DNA from: Flavobacterium azizsancarii
Lineage (GTDB): Bacteria; Bacteroidota; Bacteroidia; Flavobacteriales; Flavobacteriaceae
Assembly: GCF_027980145.1 (NCBI RefSeq)
Contig: NZ_JAMZNK010000020.1
Coordinates: 1-64,000, forward strand
Length of the DNA: 64,000 nt
Reading direction: 5' to 3'
Shown here: one piece after another, positions 17,518 through 28,704 of the stretch
Layout: every line of letters begins with the position of its first letter
Position numbering within the stretch: position 1 is the stretch's first letter
Position numbers and translations under genes: made by a program
The notes under the pieces: model-generated
What the model was told of the DNA's origin: nothing
The model's input: only the letters and a program-made list of their open reading frames with translations
Database searches by the model: none

Positions 17518-17928
17518 ATGGAAGATTATAAACAACGATCAAATGCAGGTTTAGGAATGGGTATTACAGCTTTAGTATTAGGAATATTAGCTGTTATAGC
17601 TTCTTTTATACCTTGCTTTGGTTTCTTTGCAGTTCTTTTTGGAGTACTAGCAATTATTTTTGGAGCAATTGGTTTGTCCCAGGCAAAAAAAGAAAATGCG
17701 CCTACTGCATTGCCGTTATCAGGTTTGATATTAGGAATTGTTGCAAGTGCATTTGTTATTTTAAGAACATTATTTTTTGTAGGTGCTGTTGGATCAGCTA
17801 TAATGTCTTCGAAAGATGAAATAAACCAAGCAATAGATTCTGCAACTGCTGAATCAATAAAAGTACAGGATTCTCTAAATGCGATCGAAATAACAACTGA
17901 TACTGTAAAGGTGGAAGTAACAAAATAA
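17518..17928 (+). CDS. DUF4190 family membrane protein
   Basis: 136 residues with two or three membrane segments: GMGITALVLGILAVIASFIP, then the loop GLSQAKKENAPTALPLSG, then LILGIVASAFVILRTLFFV, followed by a polar tail of about 45 residues rich in Asp, Thr and Ser. It is a paralogue of the preceding gene with a longer C-terminal tail. Members are often found near DUF2752 or TM2 proteins, as here. The function is unknown. Confidence 0.72.
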   Translation: MEDYKQRSNAGLGMGITALVLGILAVIASFIPCFGFFAVLFGVLAIIFGAIGLSQAKKENAPTALPLSGLILGIVASAFVILRTLFFVGAVGSAIMSSKDEINQAIDSATAESIKVQDSLNAIEITTDTVKVEVTK

Positions 17929-17940
17929 TAAATCCCTTTT

Positions 17941-18333
17941 GTGGAAATAAAATCTTCTTACGAAATTGATTCTTATAAAAAGATAAACATGATTTTTATT
18001 GTAATAATCATGTTTATCTTTTTTTATTGCTTTATAGTTCCTTTTTTAGGTTTTGGGTTTCCTTCTTCTTGCGAAGGAATGCCTTTAAGTTATTGTAAAA
18101 GCCGCGGTTTGACCAGAGCTTTTTCTCAAATACTAAGATTTAACTTTAGCGAAGCAATTGCTTATAATCCCTATAGTATAAAGATTTTTTTGTTTTTTCT
18201 AATTCAATTGGCTACACGGTTTGTTATCAATAAGATAATTCGGTTATCGAATTTAAAAAGAATATTGACTTGTGATATTTTTTTTAGTGTAGTATTCTTT
18301 ATTTTTTCATTTTACAATCTTGTAGTAATGTGA
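17941..18333 (+). CDS. DUF2752 family membrane protein
   Basis: 130 residues from a GTG start 12 bases after the DUF4190 gene. The family core is visible as CEGMPLSYCKSRGLTRAFSQ, with two cysteines and GLTRA, followed by FNFSEAIAYNPYS. Three membrane segments are evident. It probably forms a unit with the preceding DUF4190 gene. No biochemical role is known for the family. Confidence 0.7.
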   Translation: MEIKSSYEIDSYKKINMIFIVIIMFIFFYCFIVPFLGFGFPSSCEGMPLSYCKSRGLTRAFSQILRFNFSEAIAYNPYSIKIFLFFLIQLATRFVINKIIRLSNLKRILTCDIFFSVVFFIFSFYNLVVM

Positions 18334-18450
18334 AAAAGGGAAAAGAACCGAGTATTATTCAAAAAAATATCTAATTAAAAGTTAAAATTATCGATTACGG
18401 AAACATGTAATCGTTCTATTTAAAAATTTGCAAATTATCTCATTCTCTAA

Positions 18451-20148
<1,698 letters not shown>

Positions 20149-20228
20149 TAATTAATATTCTAAGGATGTAACTTTTGAGTCTAACTCATTACTAATAGCC
20201 TTAATGAATAACCTTTTTTAAATTTATA

Positions 20229-22136
20229 ATGGAAGAAAAAAAATTTGATCTTAATTCAATCATTGGTTTTGTATTGATATTTGGAATTTTGATTTGGATT
20301 ATGTACCAAAATCAACCTTCTGACAAAGAGATTGCTGCTGAAAAAGCCAAGAAAGAATTAGTTGCTAAGCAAGAAGCGCAAGCTCAGGCTGATAAAACTA
20401 AAACAGCTGTTTTGCCAGTTACTGCTGCAACTCCTGGAGATACGGTTCAATTAGCGCAATTACAAAAAACATTAGGTGGTTTTGCTTATTCAGCTACACT
20501 TCCTTCTGCTAAAGAAGGTTTTACAACTATCGAAAACGAAAAGATGATACTAAAAATCGCCAATAAAGGTGGTTATATAGTTGAAGCTACGTTGAAAGAA
20601 TTTAAAAGATTTGAAAAAAATTCCGGACAATTAGTAGAATTAATCAAAGACAATAATTCTAATTTAAACATTCAGTTACAAACTACGGATAACAGAACTT
20701 TAAATTCTAAAGATCTTTATTTTGAACCAACGCTAACAAAAAACGGTGCAGATCAAATATTGACGATGCGTTTGAAAGCTGGAGCTAACGAATTTTTAGA
20801 ATATAAATATGTATTAAAACCAAACGAATACTTAGTTGGTTTTGATATTCGTTCTCAAGGTTTGAATAAAGTTTTAAATTCTGCTAAACCATTAGATTTA
20901 CAATGGGATTTAAAATCATATAGAAACGAGAAAGGTGTTTCTATTGAGAAGCGTTATGCGCAACTGGAGTATGAGTACGGAGATCAAAAATACAATTATG
21001 TAGGTGGTGGTGTAGGAAAAGAAGAAACACCTGAAAAAGTAAGTTATATTGCCTTTAAGCAACACTTTTTTAGTGCGATTTTAGCAACTGATAAACCATT
21101 TGATAAATCAAAATTACAATCTGATGATTTAGTAAAAGATGAAACGATAGATACTACTTTTGTTAAGCAATTTAAAGCAACTGTTCCATTGGCTTTTACA
21201 AATGGAGAAGTTGATTATAAAATGAGCTGGTATTTTGGACCGTCAGATTATAAAATTTTAAAATCATACGATAAGAATTTCGAGAAAATTATTCCATTAG
21301 GTTGGGGGATTTTTGGATGGATCAATAAATGGATTTTTATTCCGTTGTTCGGATTCTTAAGTTCGACAATGGGATTATCATTAGGAATTGCGATTATCAT
21401 CTTTACGATTATCATCAAAATTGCGATGTCGCCAATTACATACAAGTCATTCCTGTCTCAGGCAAAAATGAAAGTTTTGCGTCCGGAGATTACAGAGTTG
21501 GGAGAAAAATTCAAAAAAGACCCAATGAAGAAACAACAGGAAACGATGAAACTGTACAACAAAGCAGGAGTAAACCCAATGGCAGGATGTATTCCGGCAT
21601 TGATTCAGCTTCCTTTTATGTATGCGTCATTCCAGTTCTTCCCGTCAGCTTTTGAGTTAAGACAAAAAAGTTTCCTTTGGGCAGACGATTTATCGTCATT
21701 TGATGCAGTAGTAAAATTACCATTCCACATTCCGTTATACGGAGATCATATCAGTTTGTTTCCAATTTTGGCAGCAGTTGCAATTTTCTTCTATATGAAA
21801 ATGACTTCAGGAGATCAACAAATGGCAGCGCCTCAGCAAGAAGGTATGCCGGATATGGCAAAAATGATGAAAATCATGATTTATGTTTCGCCATTAATGA
21901 TGTTAATTTTCTTCAATAGTTATGGTGCTGGTTTGAGTTTGTATAACTTTATCTCTAACTTAATTACAATCGGAATTATGTTTGTAATTAAAAATTACAT
22001 TGTAGATACAGATAAAATTCATGCTCAGATTCAGGAGAATAAATTAAAAGAGCCTAAAAAACAAAGTAAGTTTCAACAACGTCTTCAGGAAGTGATGGAA
22101 CAACAAGAGGCTACAAAGAAACAGAATAAAAAATAA
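20229..22136 (+). CDS. yidC: Membrane protein insertase YidC
   Basis: 635 residues. It inserts and folds inner-membrane proteins, alone or with SecYEG. Features in order: an N-terminal membrane anchor (IIGFVLIFGILIWIMY), a large periplasmic domain (about 60-345), then the conserved insertase core with the membrane segments from about residue 365 (GIFGWINKWIFIPLFGF), the cytoplasmic hairpin (KMKVLRPEITELGEKFKKDP) and later helices, ending in a basic tail. It follows pyrG, a pairing common in Flavobacteria from memory. A strong terminator follows. Confidence 0.97.
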   Translation: MEEKKFDLNSIIGFVLIFGILIWIMYQNQPSDKEIAAEKAKKELVAKQEAQAQADKTKTAVLPVTAATPGDTVQLAQLQKTLGGFAYSATLPSAKEGFTTIENEKMILKIANKGGYIVEATLKEFKRFEKNSGQLVELIKDNNSNLNIQLQTTDNRTLNSKDLYFEPTLTKNGADQILTMRLKAGANEFLEYKYVLKPNEYLVGFDIRSQGLNKVLNSAKPLDLQWDLKSYRNEKGVSIEKRYAQLEYEYGDQKYNYVGGGVGKEETPEKVSYIAFKQHFFSAILATDKPFDKSKLQSDDLVKDETIDTTFVKQFKATVPLAFTNGEVDYKMSWYFGPSDYKILKSYDKNFEKIIPLGWGIFGWINKWIFIPLFGFLSSTMGLSLGIAIIIFTIIIKIAMSPITYKSFLSQAKMKVLRPEITELGEKFKKDPMKKQQETMKLYNKAGVNPMAGCIPALIQLPFMYASFQFFPSAFELRQKSFLWADDLSSFDAVVKLPFHIPLYGDHISLFPILAAVAIFFYMKMTSGDQQMAAPQQEGMPDMAKMMKIMIYVSPLMMLIFFNSYGAGLSLYNFISNLITIGIMFVIKNYIVDTDKIHAQIQENKLKEPKKQSKFQQRLQEVMEQQEATKKQNKK

Positions 22137-22146
22137 TTAGAATATT

Positions 22147-22176
22147 AAAAAAATCCCGATTACTCGGGATTTTTTT
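22147..22176 (+). terminator. Rho-independent terminator after yidC
   Basis: ATCCCGA (22153-22159) pairs with TCGGGAT (22164-22170) around a four-base loop, with A before and T after the stem (seven or more Ts). Confidence 0.85.
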
Positions 22177-22289
22177 ATATCCGGGAACTTCTTAAATTTG
22201 AAGTTTATTAAACTAAATTCTAAAAATTTAAAAAGGATAAAACATACTTTATAAGTTTCGTTTTCGTTAAAGTTTAAAATTGAATTACA

Positions 22290-23006
22290 ATGATTTATAA
22301 AAAAATAATAGTAGGGTTACTTTTCTTAAACGCGGTTTTAGTATCGGCGCAGGATTTTAATAAATCAGACGCCAACGGAAAAAAAGATGGAGTTTGGAAA
22401 GGAACTTATGAAGTTTCTAAACGTCCTCGTTACGAAGGGACTTTTAATCACGGAAAAGAGACTGGTATATTTAATTTTTTTGATGATACCAAAAAAGGAG
22501 ATGTTATTGCTACTCGGGATTTTACTGCAAATGACGGAAGCTCGTATACTATTTTTTATGATCAGAGTAAAAATAAAGTAAGCGAAGGAAAAGAAATAGG
22601 TAAAGCACGCGAAGGCGAATGGAAATATTATCATAAAGCTTCGAAAGTGCTTATGACGCTAGAAAACTACAAAAATGGTACCTTACAAGGTGTAAAGACG
22701 GTTTATTATCCGAACGCTAAAATTGCCGAGGAAATGAATTATGTAAACGGTCTGAAAGATGGTATTTATAAAAAGTACGGACAAAATGGAACTCTTTTGG
22801 AGCAAACTACTTATAAAAATAATGAATACAATGGAGATGCCGTTTTTTATGACGCTGATGGAGTTGTAGCTTCCAAAGGAAAATTTGTAAACGGAAAGAA
22901 AGCAAATATGTGGCAGTTTTACTTAAAAGGAAAACTAACCAAAGAAGTAAATATGAGTGATCCAAAAAGTAGTTATCAGGCAGACTCAAAACCTAAAACG
23001 CAATAA
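22290..23006 (+). CDS. YwqK/MORN-repeat exported protein
   Basis: 238 residues with a signal peptide ending VLVSAQ. The rest is a chain of MORN-like repeats of about 22 residues, for example YYPNAKIAEEMNYVNGLKDG and YGQNGTLLEQTTYKNNEYNG. Databases often label such proteins as YwqK family antitoxins, but an exported flavobacterial form is more likely an envelope protein. There is no toxin partner next to it. Confidence 0.7.
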   Translation: MIYKKIIVGLLFLNAVLVSAQDFNKSDANGKKDGVWKGTYEVSKRPRYEGTFNHGKETGIFNFFDDTKKGDVIATRDFTANDGSSYTIFYDQSKNKVSEGKEIGKAREGEWKYYHKASKVLMTLENYKNGTLQGVKTVYYPNAKIAEEMNYVNGLKDGIYKKYGQNGTLLEQTTYKNNEYNGDAVFYDADGVVASKGKFVNGKKANMWQFYLKGKLTKEVNMSDPKSSYQADSKPKTQ

Positions 23007-23033
23007 TTGAAGATATTCTTTTTTAAGTTTTTT

Positions 23034-23085
23034 AGCCACGAATTCACGAATTTTTGTTTTAAAATAAATTCGTGAATTCGTGGCT
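23034..23085. terminator. Dispersed inverted repeat acting as terminator
   Basis: Perfect 20-base arms, AGCCACGAATTCACGAATTT (23034-23053) and its reverse complement (23066-23085), with a 12-base loop. It closes the YwqK-like gene. Relatives are at 16098-16157 and 41420-41543. Confidence 0.7.
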
Positions 23086-23131
23086 TATTTTTTCTAATTG
23101 TTTACATTTGATTTGCTAATAATTTGATTCA

Positions 23132-23689
23132 ATGGATTTAAACGAGCTTTCCGGTAGATTTTTTTTATTGTTTTTTTCGATTCTGATTTTATATTTTTTC
23201 TCTAACAGAAAAGATAATGAAACCATTAATCCGTTGATGGTAATTGTTGGTCTTTGTACTTTTTCGCTTTGTTATTTGTTTACAAAAATCGAAATTGGAG
23301 TAGGGATTGGATTTGGGTTGTTTGCTATTTTCTCGATATTAAGATTCAGGACACAATCATTTACCGTAAACGCAATTATTTTTCTCTTTGCAACAATTAC
23401 GCTTTCGATTTTGGATATTATGTATCCGTATGAAAAGATTGAGGTTTTATTATTTTTTCAATTGATTATTATTGGTTCCTATATATTGGCCTCTGTTATA
23501 GTAAATAAAAAAGCATCTAAATACTTGAATGCGGTCGATGCTAAAATAGCTATTGAAGCCAATTTTTCTTTGGATAATAAAAGTATCAGGGAATCCATTC
23601 AGCATAAAATGAATATTGATGATTTCGATTTTAAAATTATCAATATTAATACCGTTTCAAACGAAATCGACGTTTTAATATTCTATTGA
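23132..23689 (+). CDS. DUF4956 family membrane protein
   Basis: 185 residues: several membrane segments up to about residue 125, including the family core GVGIGFGLFAIFSILRFRTQ, then a soluble C-terminal domain (about 130-185) ending in a beta strand. DUF4956 proteins are often linked to polyphosphate or VTC-type CYTH-domain proteins, but none is adjacent here. It ends directly against the convergent gene that follows; the two stop codons abut. Confidence 0.7.
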   Translation: MDLNELSGRFFLLFFSILILYFFSNRKDNETINPLMVIVGLCTFSLCYLFTKIEIGVGIGFGLFAIFSILRFRTQSFTVNAIIFLFATITLSILDIMYPYEKIEVLLFFQLIIIGSYILASVIVNKKASKYLNAVDAKIAIEANFSLDNKSIRESIQHKMNIDDFDFKIININTVSNEIDVLIFY

Positions 23690-25567
23690 TTATTCGTTAA
23701 ACGGCCTGACTTGTTTGATATATAGATCTCTGTTTTCTCCAACAATTTTAAATTCAATATCGACTGGATGGTAGCTGTTTTTTCGCCAATAGCGGTACAT
23801 TTTTTGTTCAATTTTTTGACTGACAAGAAAAAGCCTGCTCATTTCTTTTCTGCTTAATAAAGGTTCGTTGTTGTTTAAATTGGAGTTCGAAGTATAATCA
23901 ACATCAAAATCAGCATCATCAGTTCCCATGTTAAAATGATAGGCGATAAATTGTTCGCAAATTTCTCCTTTTTCAGGTTTCACAACAGAGTTTTCTCCTT
24001 TTTGAATATTCACTGTAATACCCGGAAAGTTTTTTCTGAAAATATTTTTAGTGATGATAACGCCATTTGCGAGTTCATCCGGAAAAGAACGATGAACTAA
24101 AACTCCCATAGCGATACTTTGCTGATCAATACCAAAAAGTTCCCGTTCACCATAAGAAGCTTCGTTCCAAACGCTCGCCCACACTTGTTTAATCGCTTTT
24201 TCGAAAGTTTTTATACTATCTCCTCTAATTCCTGTTTTAGAGTCATACAAACCTGCGCCATTAAAATCATCTAAATCTTCGGCATTGGTAGAAGATCGAA
24301 ATCTGAAGTTTTTAAAAGAAGCATTTTTAAAGGTTTCATTTAATTTTGCTATTAATTGAGGATCAATAGGTTCTTTTTTAATCGCATCCCGTATTTTTTT
24401 TAATTGATGATTTATCCATACTGTTGAGTCTTTATGCTGATAATTTAAAAGTTCTGTGATTAACGGCGAGATTGATGCTTTTTGAATGTGTTGTGTATAA
24501 TAGTAAAACGGAATAGCATGTGCATTTTCGGGAGTTTTAAACGAAATATCTTTTGAGATGGCAATCAGGTAAGACATATTTTGCGCTTTAGAACCAATAT
24601 AGCTAATTCCGTTTTTAGGTATTTTACTTAAATCAACCAGATCAGTAATGCTATTATTTATGATTAATTTTTTCTTTTTGGAAATGACCTTAGCAACTAT
24701 TTTTTTTGTGCTTTCCCTGATATAAAAAGTGTCCGTTTGAATTTTTAGCTCTACTTTTTTCGAAAGTAATTTTTTGATATTATCATCCTTAAAAGCATTT
24801 GTATAAGCCATGATAGGAATCTTTCTGTTTTTGCCCAAAAGAACCAAATGGCTTAATGGAGTCTGAAGTTCATTGACTATAATTCCTCTTACGTTAGGCA
24901 AAATATCAGGCGTTCCGTCTAAAACTATAATTTCGTCAGGATTTGGTTTTGTAATAGCAAGATCCTTTACTTTATATTGCTTCAAAATACCAATAGTACT
25001 TCCGGAAACAACTTCCTGATAGGTAAGTTCATTGAAAATGTAATTTGATTTGACGCACGGAATTTTAAATAGATTTTGTTGAAACCATTCCATTTGCTCC
25101 GGATTATTCAAATAGAATTTCAAATTAGAACCAATAAAAGACGATTGTACGATTAAATTATAAAAGCGTTCAATTAAAGCAACAGGCATATGGTCAGATG
25201 CAGCCAACTCGAAAATCCATTTATCAGTTCCTTTAATGTGGTTCAGGTTTCCTAGTAGATAATTTCTGTTTTTTTCAGTATCACTATAATTATCATTATT
25301 AAAAACTTCGACATCCTGATTGTAGCCTAGATATCCTGTGGCAAAATCATAATGCAGCGGAATCAAAGTACTATCGAAGTAATACATTTTTTGTTTTCTG
25401 AGATCGTAAACAATTTTTACTGATTCGATATTCGAAAATTTATCTGATAAAGGTTTTCCTCTAAAAGCTTTATAGGCGCTGTAATTAGACAAAGTCGCAC
25501 TGTATCTTTGTGCACTCAAAGAAGTTAAGATAAAAAAGAAAATAAAACTACAGATGTATTTTTGCAT
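23690..25567 (-). CDS. Exported PEP-synthase/glucan-dikinase-like protein
   Basis: 625 residues with a signal peptide (ILTSLSAQ, about residue 19). The middle contains a swivelling phosphohistidine-like segment (IIVNELQTPLSHLVLLGK, with the His after TPLS). The C-terminal half is a pyruvate-phosphate-dikinase N-terminal (ATP-grasp) domain: RFRSSTNAEDLDDFNGAGLY, later VLVHRSFPDELANGVI and a final DLYIKQVRPF. The order, His domain before ATP-grasp, resembles alpha-glucan water dikinase rather than PEP synthase. The known enzymes need ATP, so export to an ATP-free compartment is unexpected. The substrate is unknown. Confidence 0.72.
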   Translation of the reverse strand: MQKYICSFIFFFILTSLSAQRYSATLSNYSAYKAFRGKPLSDKFSNIESVKIVYDLRKQKMYYFDSTLIPLHYDFATGYLGYNQDVEVFNNDNYSDTEKNRNYLLGNLNHIKGTDKWIFELAASDHMPVALIERFYNLIVQSSFIGSNLKFYLNNPEQMEWFQQNLFKIPCVKSNYIFNELTYQEVVSGSTIGILKQYKVKDLAITKPNPDEIIVLDGTPDILPNVRGIIVNELQTPLSHLVLLGKNRKIPIMAYTNAFKDDNIKKLLSKKVELKIQTDTFYIRESTKKIVAKVISKKKKLIINNSITDLVDLSKIPKNGISYIGSKAQNMSYLIAISKDISFKTPENAHAIPFYYYTQHIQKASISPLITELLNYQHKDSTVWINHQLKKIRDAIKKEPIDPQLIAKLNETFKNASFKNFRFRSSTNAEDLDDFNGAGLYDSKTGIRGDSIKTFEKAIKQVWASVWNEASYGERELFGIDQQSIAMGVLVHRSFPDELANGVIITKNIFRKNFPGITVNIQKGENSVVKPEKGEICEQFIAYHFNMGTDDADFDVDYTSNSNLNNNEPLLSRKEMSRLFLVSQKIEQKMYRYWRKNSYHPVDIEFKIVGENRDLYIKQVRPFNE

Positions 25568-25710
25568 GGTATTTTTATTGAGGATTAAAAGTAATTAAAA
25601 AAAGCAATAAGTTTTATCTACCACGGCATTATATAAACTAATCAAAACTAATACAATTATCAAAAATAGGGCTTATCTTTGCACCCTTGTAAAAATATAA
25701 ACGATTTAGA

Positions 25711-26898
25711 ATGAAACGTGTAGTTGTTGGACTTTCCGGTGGAGTAGATTCGAGTGTTGCTGCTTATTTATTGCAACAACAAGGATACGAAGTTATAGGC
25801 CTTTTTATGAAAAATTGGCACGATGACTCCGTTACTATTTCTAATGAATGTCCTTGGTTAGAGGATAGTAATGATGCTTTATTGGTAGCTGAAAAACTCG
25901 GAATACCGTTTCAAACTGTTGATTTAAGCGAGGAATACAAAGAAAAAATCGTTGATTATATGTTCAACGAATACGAAAAAGGGAGAACTCCAAATCCTGA
26001 TGTGCTTTGTAATCGCGAAATCAAATTTGATGTTTTCATGAAAATTGCTTTAAGTCTTGGTGCTGATTATGTGGCAACAGGTCATTATTGTCAAAAAAAT
26101 GAAATTGAAGTTGATGGAAAGCCAGTGTATCAATTGATTGCGGGTGAAGATAACAACAAAGACCAATCGTATTTTTTATGTCAATTGTCACAAGAGCAAT
26201 TGGCAAAATCTTTATTTCCAATTGGAGCTTTAACTAAACCGGAAGTACGCGAAATCGCTGCTGAAATGGATTTGGTAACCGCTGAAAAGAAAGATTCTCA
26301 AGGATTATGTTTTATCGGAAAAGTACGTTTACCGGAGTTTTTGCAACAAAAATTGCAGCCTAAAGAAGGTATAATTGTTCAGATTGATAAAAATGATCCA
26401 ATTTATGCTGTCGAAAAACCAGTTGGAGCTTCGTTAGTAGAAGAATTGAAATTAGAAGCTAAAAAGCGTGATTACCTTCCAACGATGGGTAAAGTAGTTG
26501 GTAAACATCAAGGGGCGCATTATTTTACTACAGGACAACGAAAAGGATTGAATGTAGGCGGAACAACAGATCCGTTATTTATTATTGCTACAGACGTTGA
26601 AACCAATACCATTTATACCGGTTTAACAAGTCTGCATCCTGGTTTGTTTAAAAAAGCTTTATTTATCGAAAAATCCGAAGTACACTGGATTCGTACTGAT
26701 ATGACTTTAAAAGTGGGTGAAACTATGGTAGTAATGGCGAGAATTCGTTACCGCCAGCCTTTGCAAAAAGCAACTTTACACCAGTTTGAAGACGGAATGT
26801 ACATTCAGTTTGATGAACCGCAATCGGCAATTACCGAAGGTCAGTTTGCAGCCTGGTATTTAGATAATGAATTAGTTGGTTCTGGAGTAATTTCTTAG
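25711..26898 (+). CDS. mnmA: tRNA 2-thiouridine(34) synthase MnmA
   Basis: 395 residues. It thiolates the wobble uridine of Lys, Glu and Gln tRNAs. The ATP-binding PP-loop [15 protein letters not shown] is at the N-terminus. The two catalytic cysteines are in [13 protein letters not shown] and [11 protein letters not shown], followed by the C-terminal beta-barrel. A -7 element TATCTTTG lies at 25674-25681, 30 bases before the ATG. Confidence 0.97.
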   Translation: MKRVVVGLSGGVDSSVAAYLLQQQGYEVIGLFMKNWHDDSVTISNECPWLEDSNDALLVAEKLGIPFQTVDLSEEYKEKIVDYMFNEYEKGRTPNPDVLCNREIKFDVFMKIALSLGADYVATGHYCQKNEIEVDGKPVYQLIAGEDNNKDQSYFLCQLSQEQLAKSLFPIGALTKPEVREIAAEMDLVTAEKKDSQGLCFIGKVRLPEFLQQKLQPKEGIIVQIDKNDPIYAVEKPVGASLVEELKLEAKKRDYLPTMGKVVGKHQGAHYFTTGQRKGLNVGGTTDPLFIIATDVETNTIYTGLTSLHPGLFKKALFIEKSEVHWIRTDMTLKVGETMVVMARIRYRQPLQKATLHQFEDGMYIQFDEPQSAITEGQFAAWYLDNELVGSGVIS

Positions 26899-26942
26899 CT
26901 TTATACTTTTTACAAAGGTTTTGCCTTTTGAAAAAGTAAACT

Positions 26943-27209
26943 ATGAAGTCTTATTTTTCGTTTCTTTTATTGGTATTTTCTTCTGTGATGTTTTCGCAAA
27001 AATATGTATGGGTTTATTTTAAAGACAAACCGAATGCACAAACTTATTTTGATGTTTCGTTAAAGATGCTTTTCGTATGTGTGTTAGAGCGCACAACCAA
27101 TCAAAACATACCTTTAGATTTGAAATCAATATCATTTGTAGATAAAGTAGTTTTTGCAGATAAAACGCTAAATAAAACTTCTAATAAGGTTATGGATAGT
27201 CATGTTTAA
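26943..27209 (+). pseudogene. N-terminal remnant of a secreted S8-type serine peptidase
   Basis: 88 codons: a signal peptide (SSVMFSQ), then YVWVYFKDKPNAQTYFD and TTNQNIPLDLKSI. These echo the start of flavobacterial secreted subtilases, which from memory read WVYFxDKP, then a run ending RRxxQNIxLDxKDVP. The catalytic domain is missing: the frame stops at 27209 and the next gene begins 81 bases later. The conserved basic run is altered (LERTTNQNI). I read it as a gene cut down by deletion. An intact small exported protein is the alternative. Confidence 0.5.
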
Positions 27210-27290
27210 AAAGTAAATTCTATTTTTATACTTTTGATGCTGATCGCGTGCACAAAACAGGAAAGATAATCAACAATAATAGCATTTTTG

Positions 27291-28235
27291 ATGAATAAAA
27301 TCACAAAACTTTTTAATATAAAATATCCAATTATTCAAGGCGGAATGATTTGGAACAGTGGTTACAAATTGGCTTCTGCGGTAAGTAATGCCGGAGGACT
27401 GGGACTTATTGGTGCAGGATCAATGTACCCGGAAGTATTGCGGGAACATATCCAGAAATGTAAAAAAGCGACTGGTAAACCTTTTGGGGTTAACATCCCG
27501 ATGTTGTATCCTAATATCGAAGAGATCATGAATATTGTGATTGATGAAGGGGTGAAAATCGTTTTTACATCAGCGGGAAATCCTAAAACATGGACTTCTT
27601 TTTTAAAAGAAAAAGGAATTACGGTTGTACATGTGGTAAGCAGCAGTGTTTTTGCTTTAAAAGCGCAAGAAGCCGGAGTCGATGCAATTGTGGCCGAAGG
27701 TTTTGAAGCGGGAGGACATAACGGACGTGATGAAACGACAACACTGACTTTGATCCCAATGGTGAAAGAAAAGATTCAGATCCCGATTATTGCCGCTGGC
27801 GGAATTGCAACAGGACGCGGAATGCTTGCTGCAATGATTCTTGGCGCAGATGGTGTTCAGGTTGGAAGCCGTTTTGCAGCATCTCTGGAATCCTCTTCGC
27901 ATGATAATTTTAAACAAAAAATTGTTGATGTAAAAGAAGGTGATACGCAATTGACATTGAAAGAATTGGCTCCCGTGCGCCTGATTAAAAATAAGTTCTA
28001 CAATGACGTTCAGGATTTATATGAAAAATGTCCTTCAAAAGAAGATTTAGTACAACTTTTAGGCAGGGCAAGAGCTAAAAAAGGAATGTTTGAAGGAGAT
28101 CTTGAAGAAGGTGAACTCGAAATTGGGCAAATTGCAGGATTAATCCATGAAATTTTGCCAGTAAAGCAAATTGTTCAAGAAATGATGACCGATTTTGAAA
28201 TTGCTTGTCAGGAAAAGTCTAAATTTGAGTTTTAA
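27291..28235 (+). CDS. Nitronate monooxygenase / FabK-like flavoprotein
   Basis: 314 residues from the ATG at 27291. TIM-barrel flavoenzyme of the 2-nitropropane dioxygenase family: IIQGGMIWNSGYKLASAVSNAGG at the N-terminus (FMN binding), GFEAGGHNGRDE with the catalytic His, and PIIAAGGIATGRGMLAAMILGADGVQVGSRF (phosphate-binding glycines). Members oxidise nitronates; some act as enoyl-ACP reductases (FabK), and sequence alone does not settle which. Confidence 0.85.
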   Translation: MNKITKLFNIKYPIIQGGMIWNSGYKLASAVSNAGGLGLIGAGSMYPEVLREHIQKCKKATGKPFGVNIPMLYPNIEEIMNIVIDEGVKIVFTSAGNPKTWTSFLKEKGITVVHVVSSSVFALKAQEAGVDAIVAEGFEAGGHNGRDETTTLTLIPMVKEKIQIPIIAAGGIATGRGMLAAMILGADGVQVGSRFAASLESSSHDNFKQKIVDVKEGDTQLTLKELAPVRLIKNKFYNDVQDLYEKCPSKEDLVQLLGRARAKKGMFEGDLEEGELEIGQIAGLIHEILPVKQIVQEMMTDFEIACQEKSKFEF

Positions 28236-28254
28236 TTATCTGCATCAATAGTAT

Positions 28255-28665
28255 ATGAATTCTCTACGTACCTACTTACTAGTATTTTTTTTAGGACTTG
28301 GTTTGCACCAAAGTTATAGCCAGACTTATCAATTTAAAACATCAGGTTTTAGTGTTTTAGAAAAAAATGAAAGAGGAAAATGGGGCGAATGGTCGAACCT
28401 TGATTTAGTCAAGCTATCGGTAATTCTGGATACCAATAAACACAGAATTGTAGTGTACTCGCAGGAAATACAGCTTTTTAATATTCAGGATTATATCGAA
28501 CGCGAAGAAAATGATACAGATATCGTGTACTCTTTTATGTGCAAGGACAATGATGGCAAAGAATGTAAACTATCTATAATTACTCGTAAAAAGCAAGACT
28601 ATCGCAAACAACTTTATATTAATTATGACGATCATATTATTTTATATAATATTTTTAGTGTTTAG
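28255..28665 (+). CDS. Hypothetical exported protein
   Basis: 136 residues with a signal peptide (GLHQSYSQ, about residue 23) and a mixed beta-rich body with a Cys pair (FMCKDNDGKEC). I do not recognise a family. It starts 19 bases after the nitronate monooxygenase gene and could share its transcript. The next gene downstream is a broken one. Confidence 0.6.
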   Translation: MNSLRTYLLVFFLGLGLHQSYSQTYQFKTSGFSVLEKNERGKWGEWSNLDLVKLSVILDTNKHRIVVYSQEIQLFNIQDYIEREENDTDIVYSFMCKDNDGKECKLSIITRKKQDYRKQLYINYDDHIILYNIFSV

Positions 28666-28704
28666 ATAAACAAGAAGTATAAACTTTTAATAAACTCAAA
28701 ATAA

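Noticed and set aside
22290..23006. Toxin-antitoxin system suggested by the YwqK label
   Set aside because: The protein has a signal peptide and no toxin gene lies beside it.
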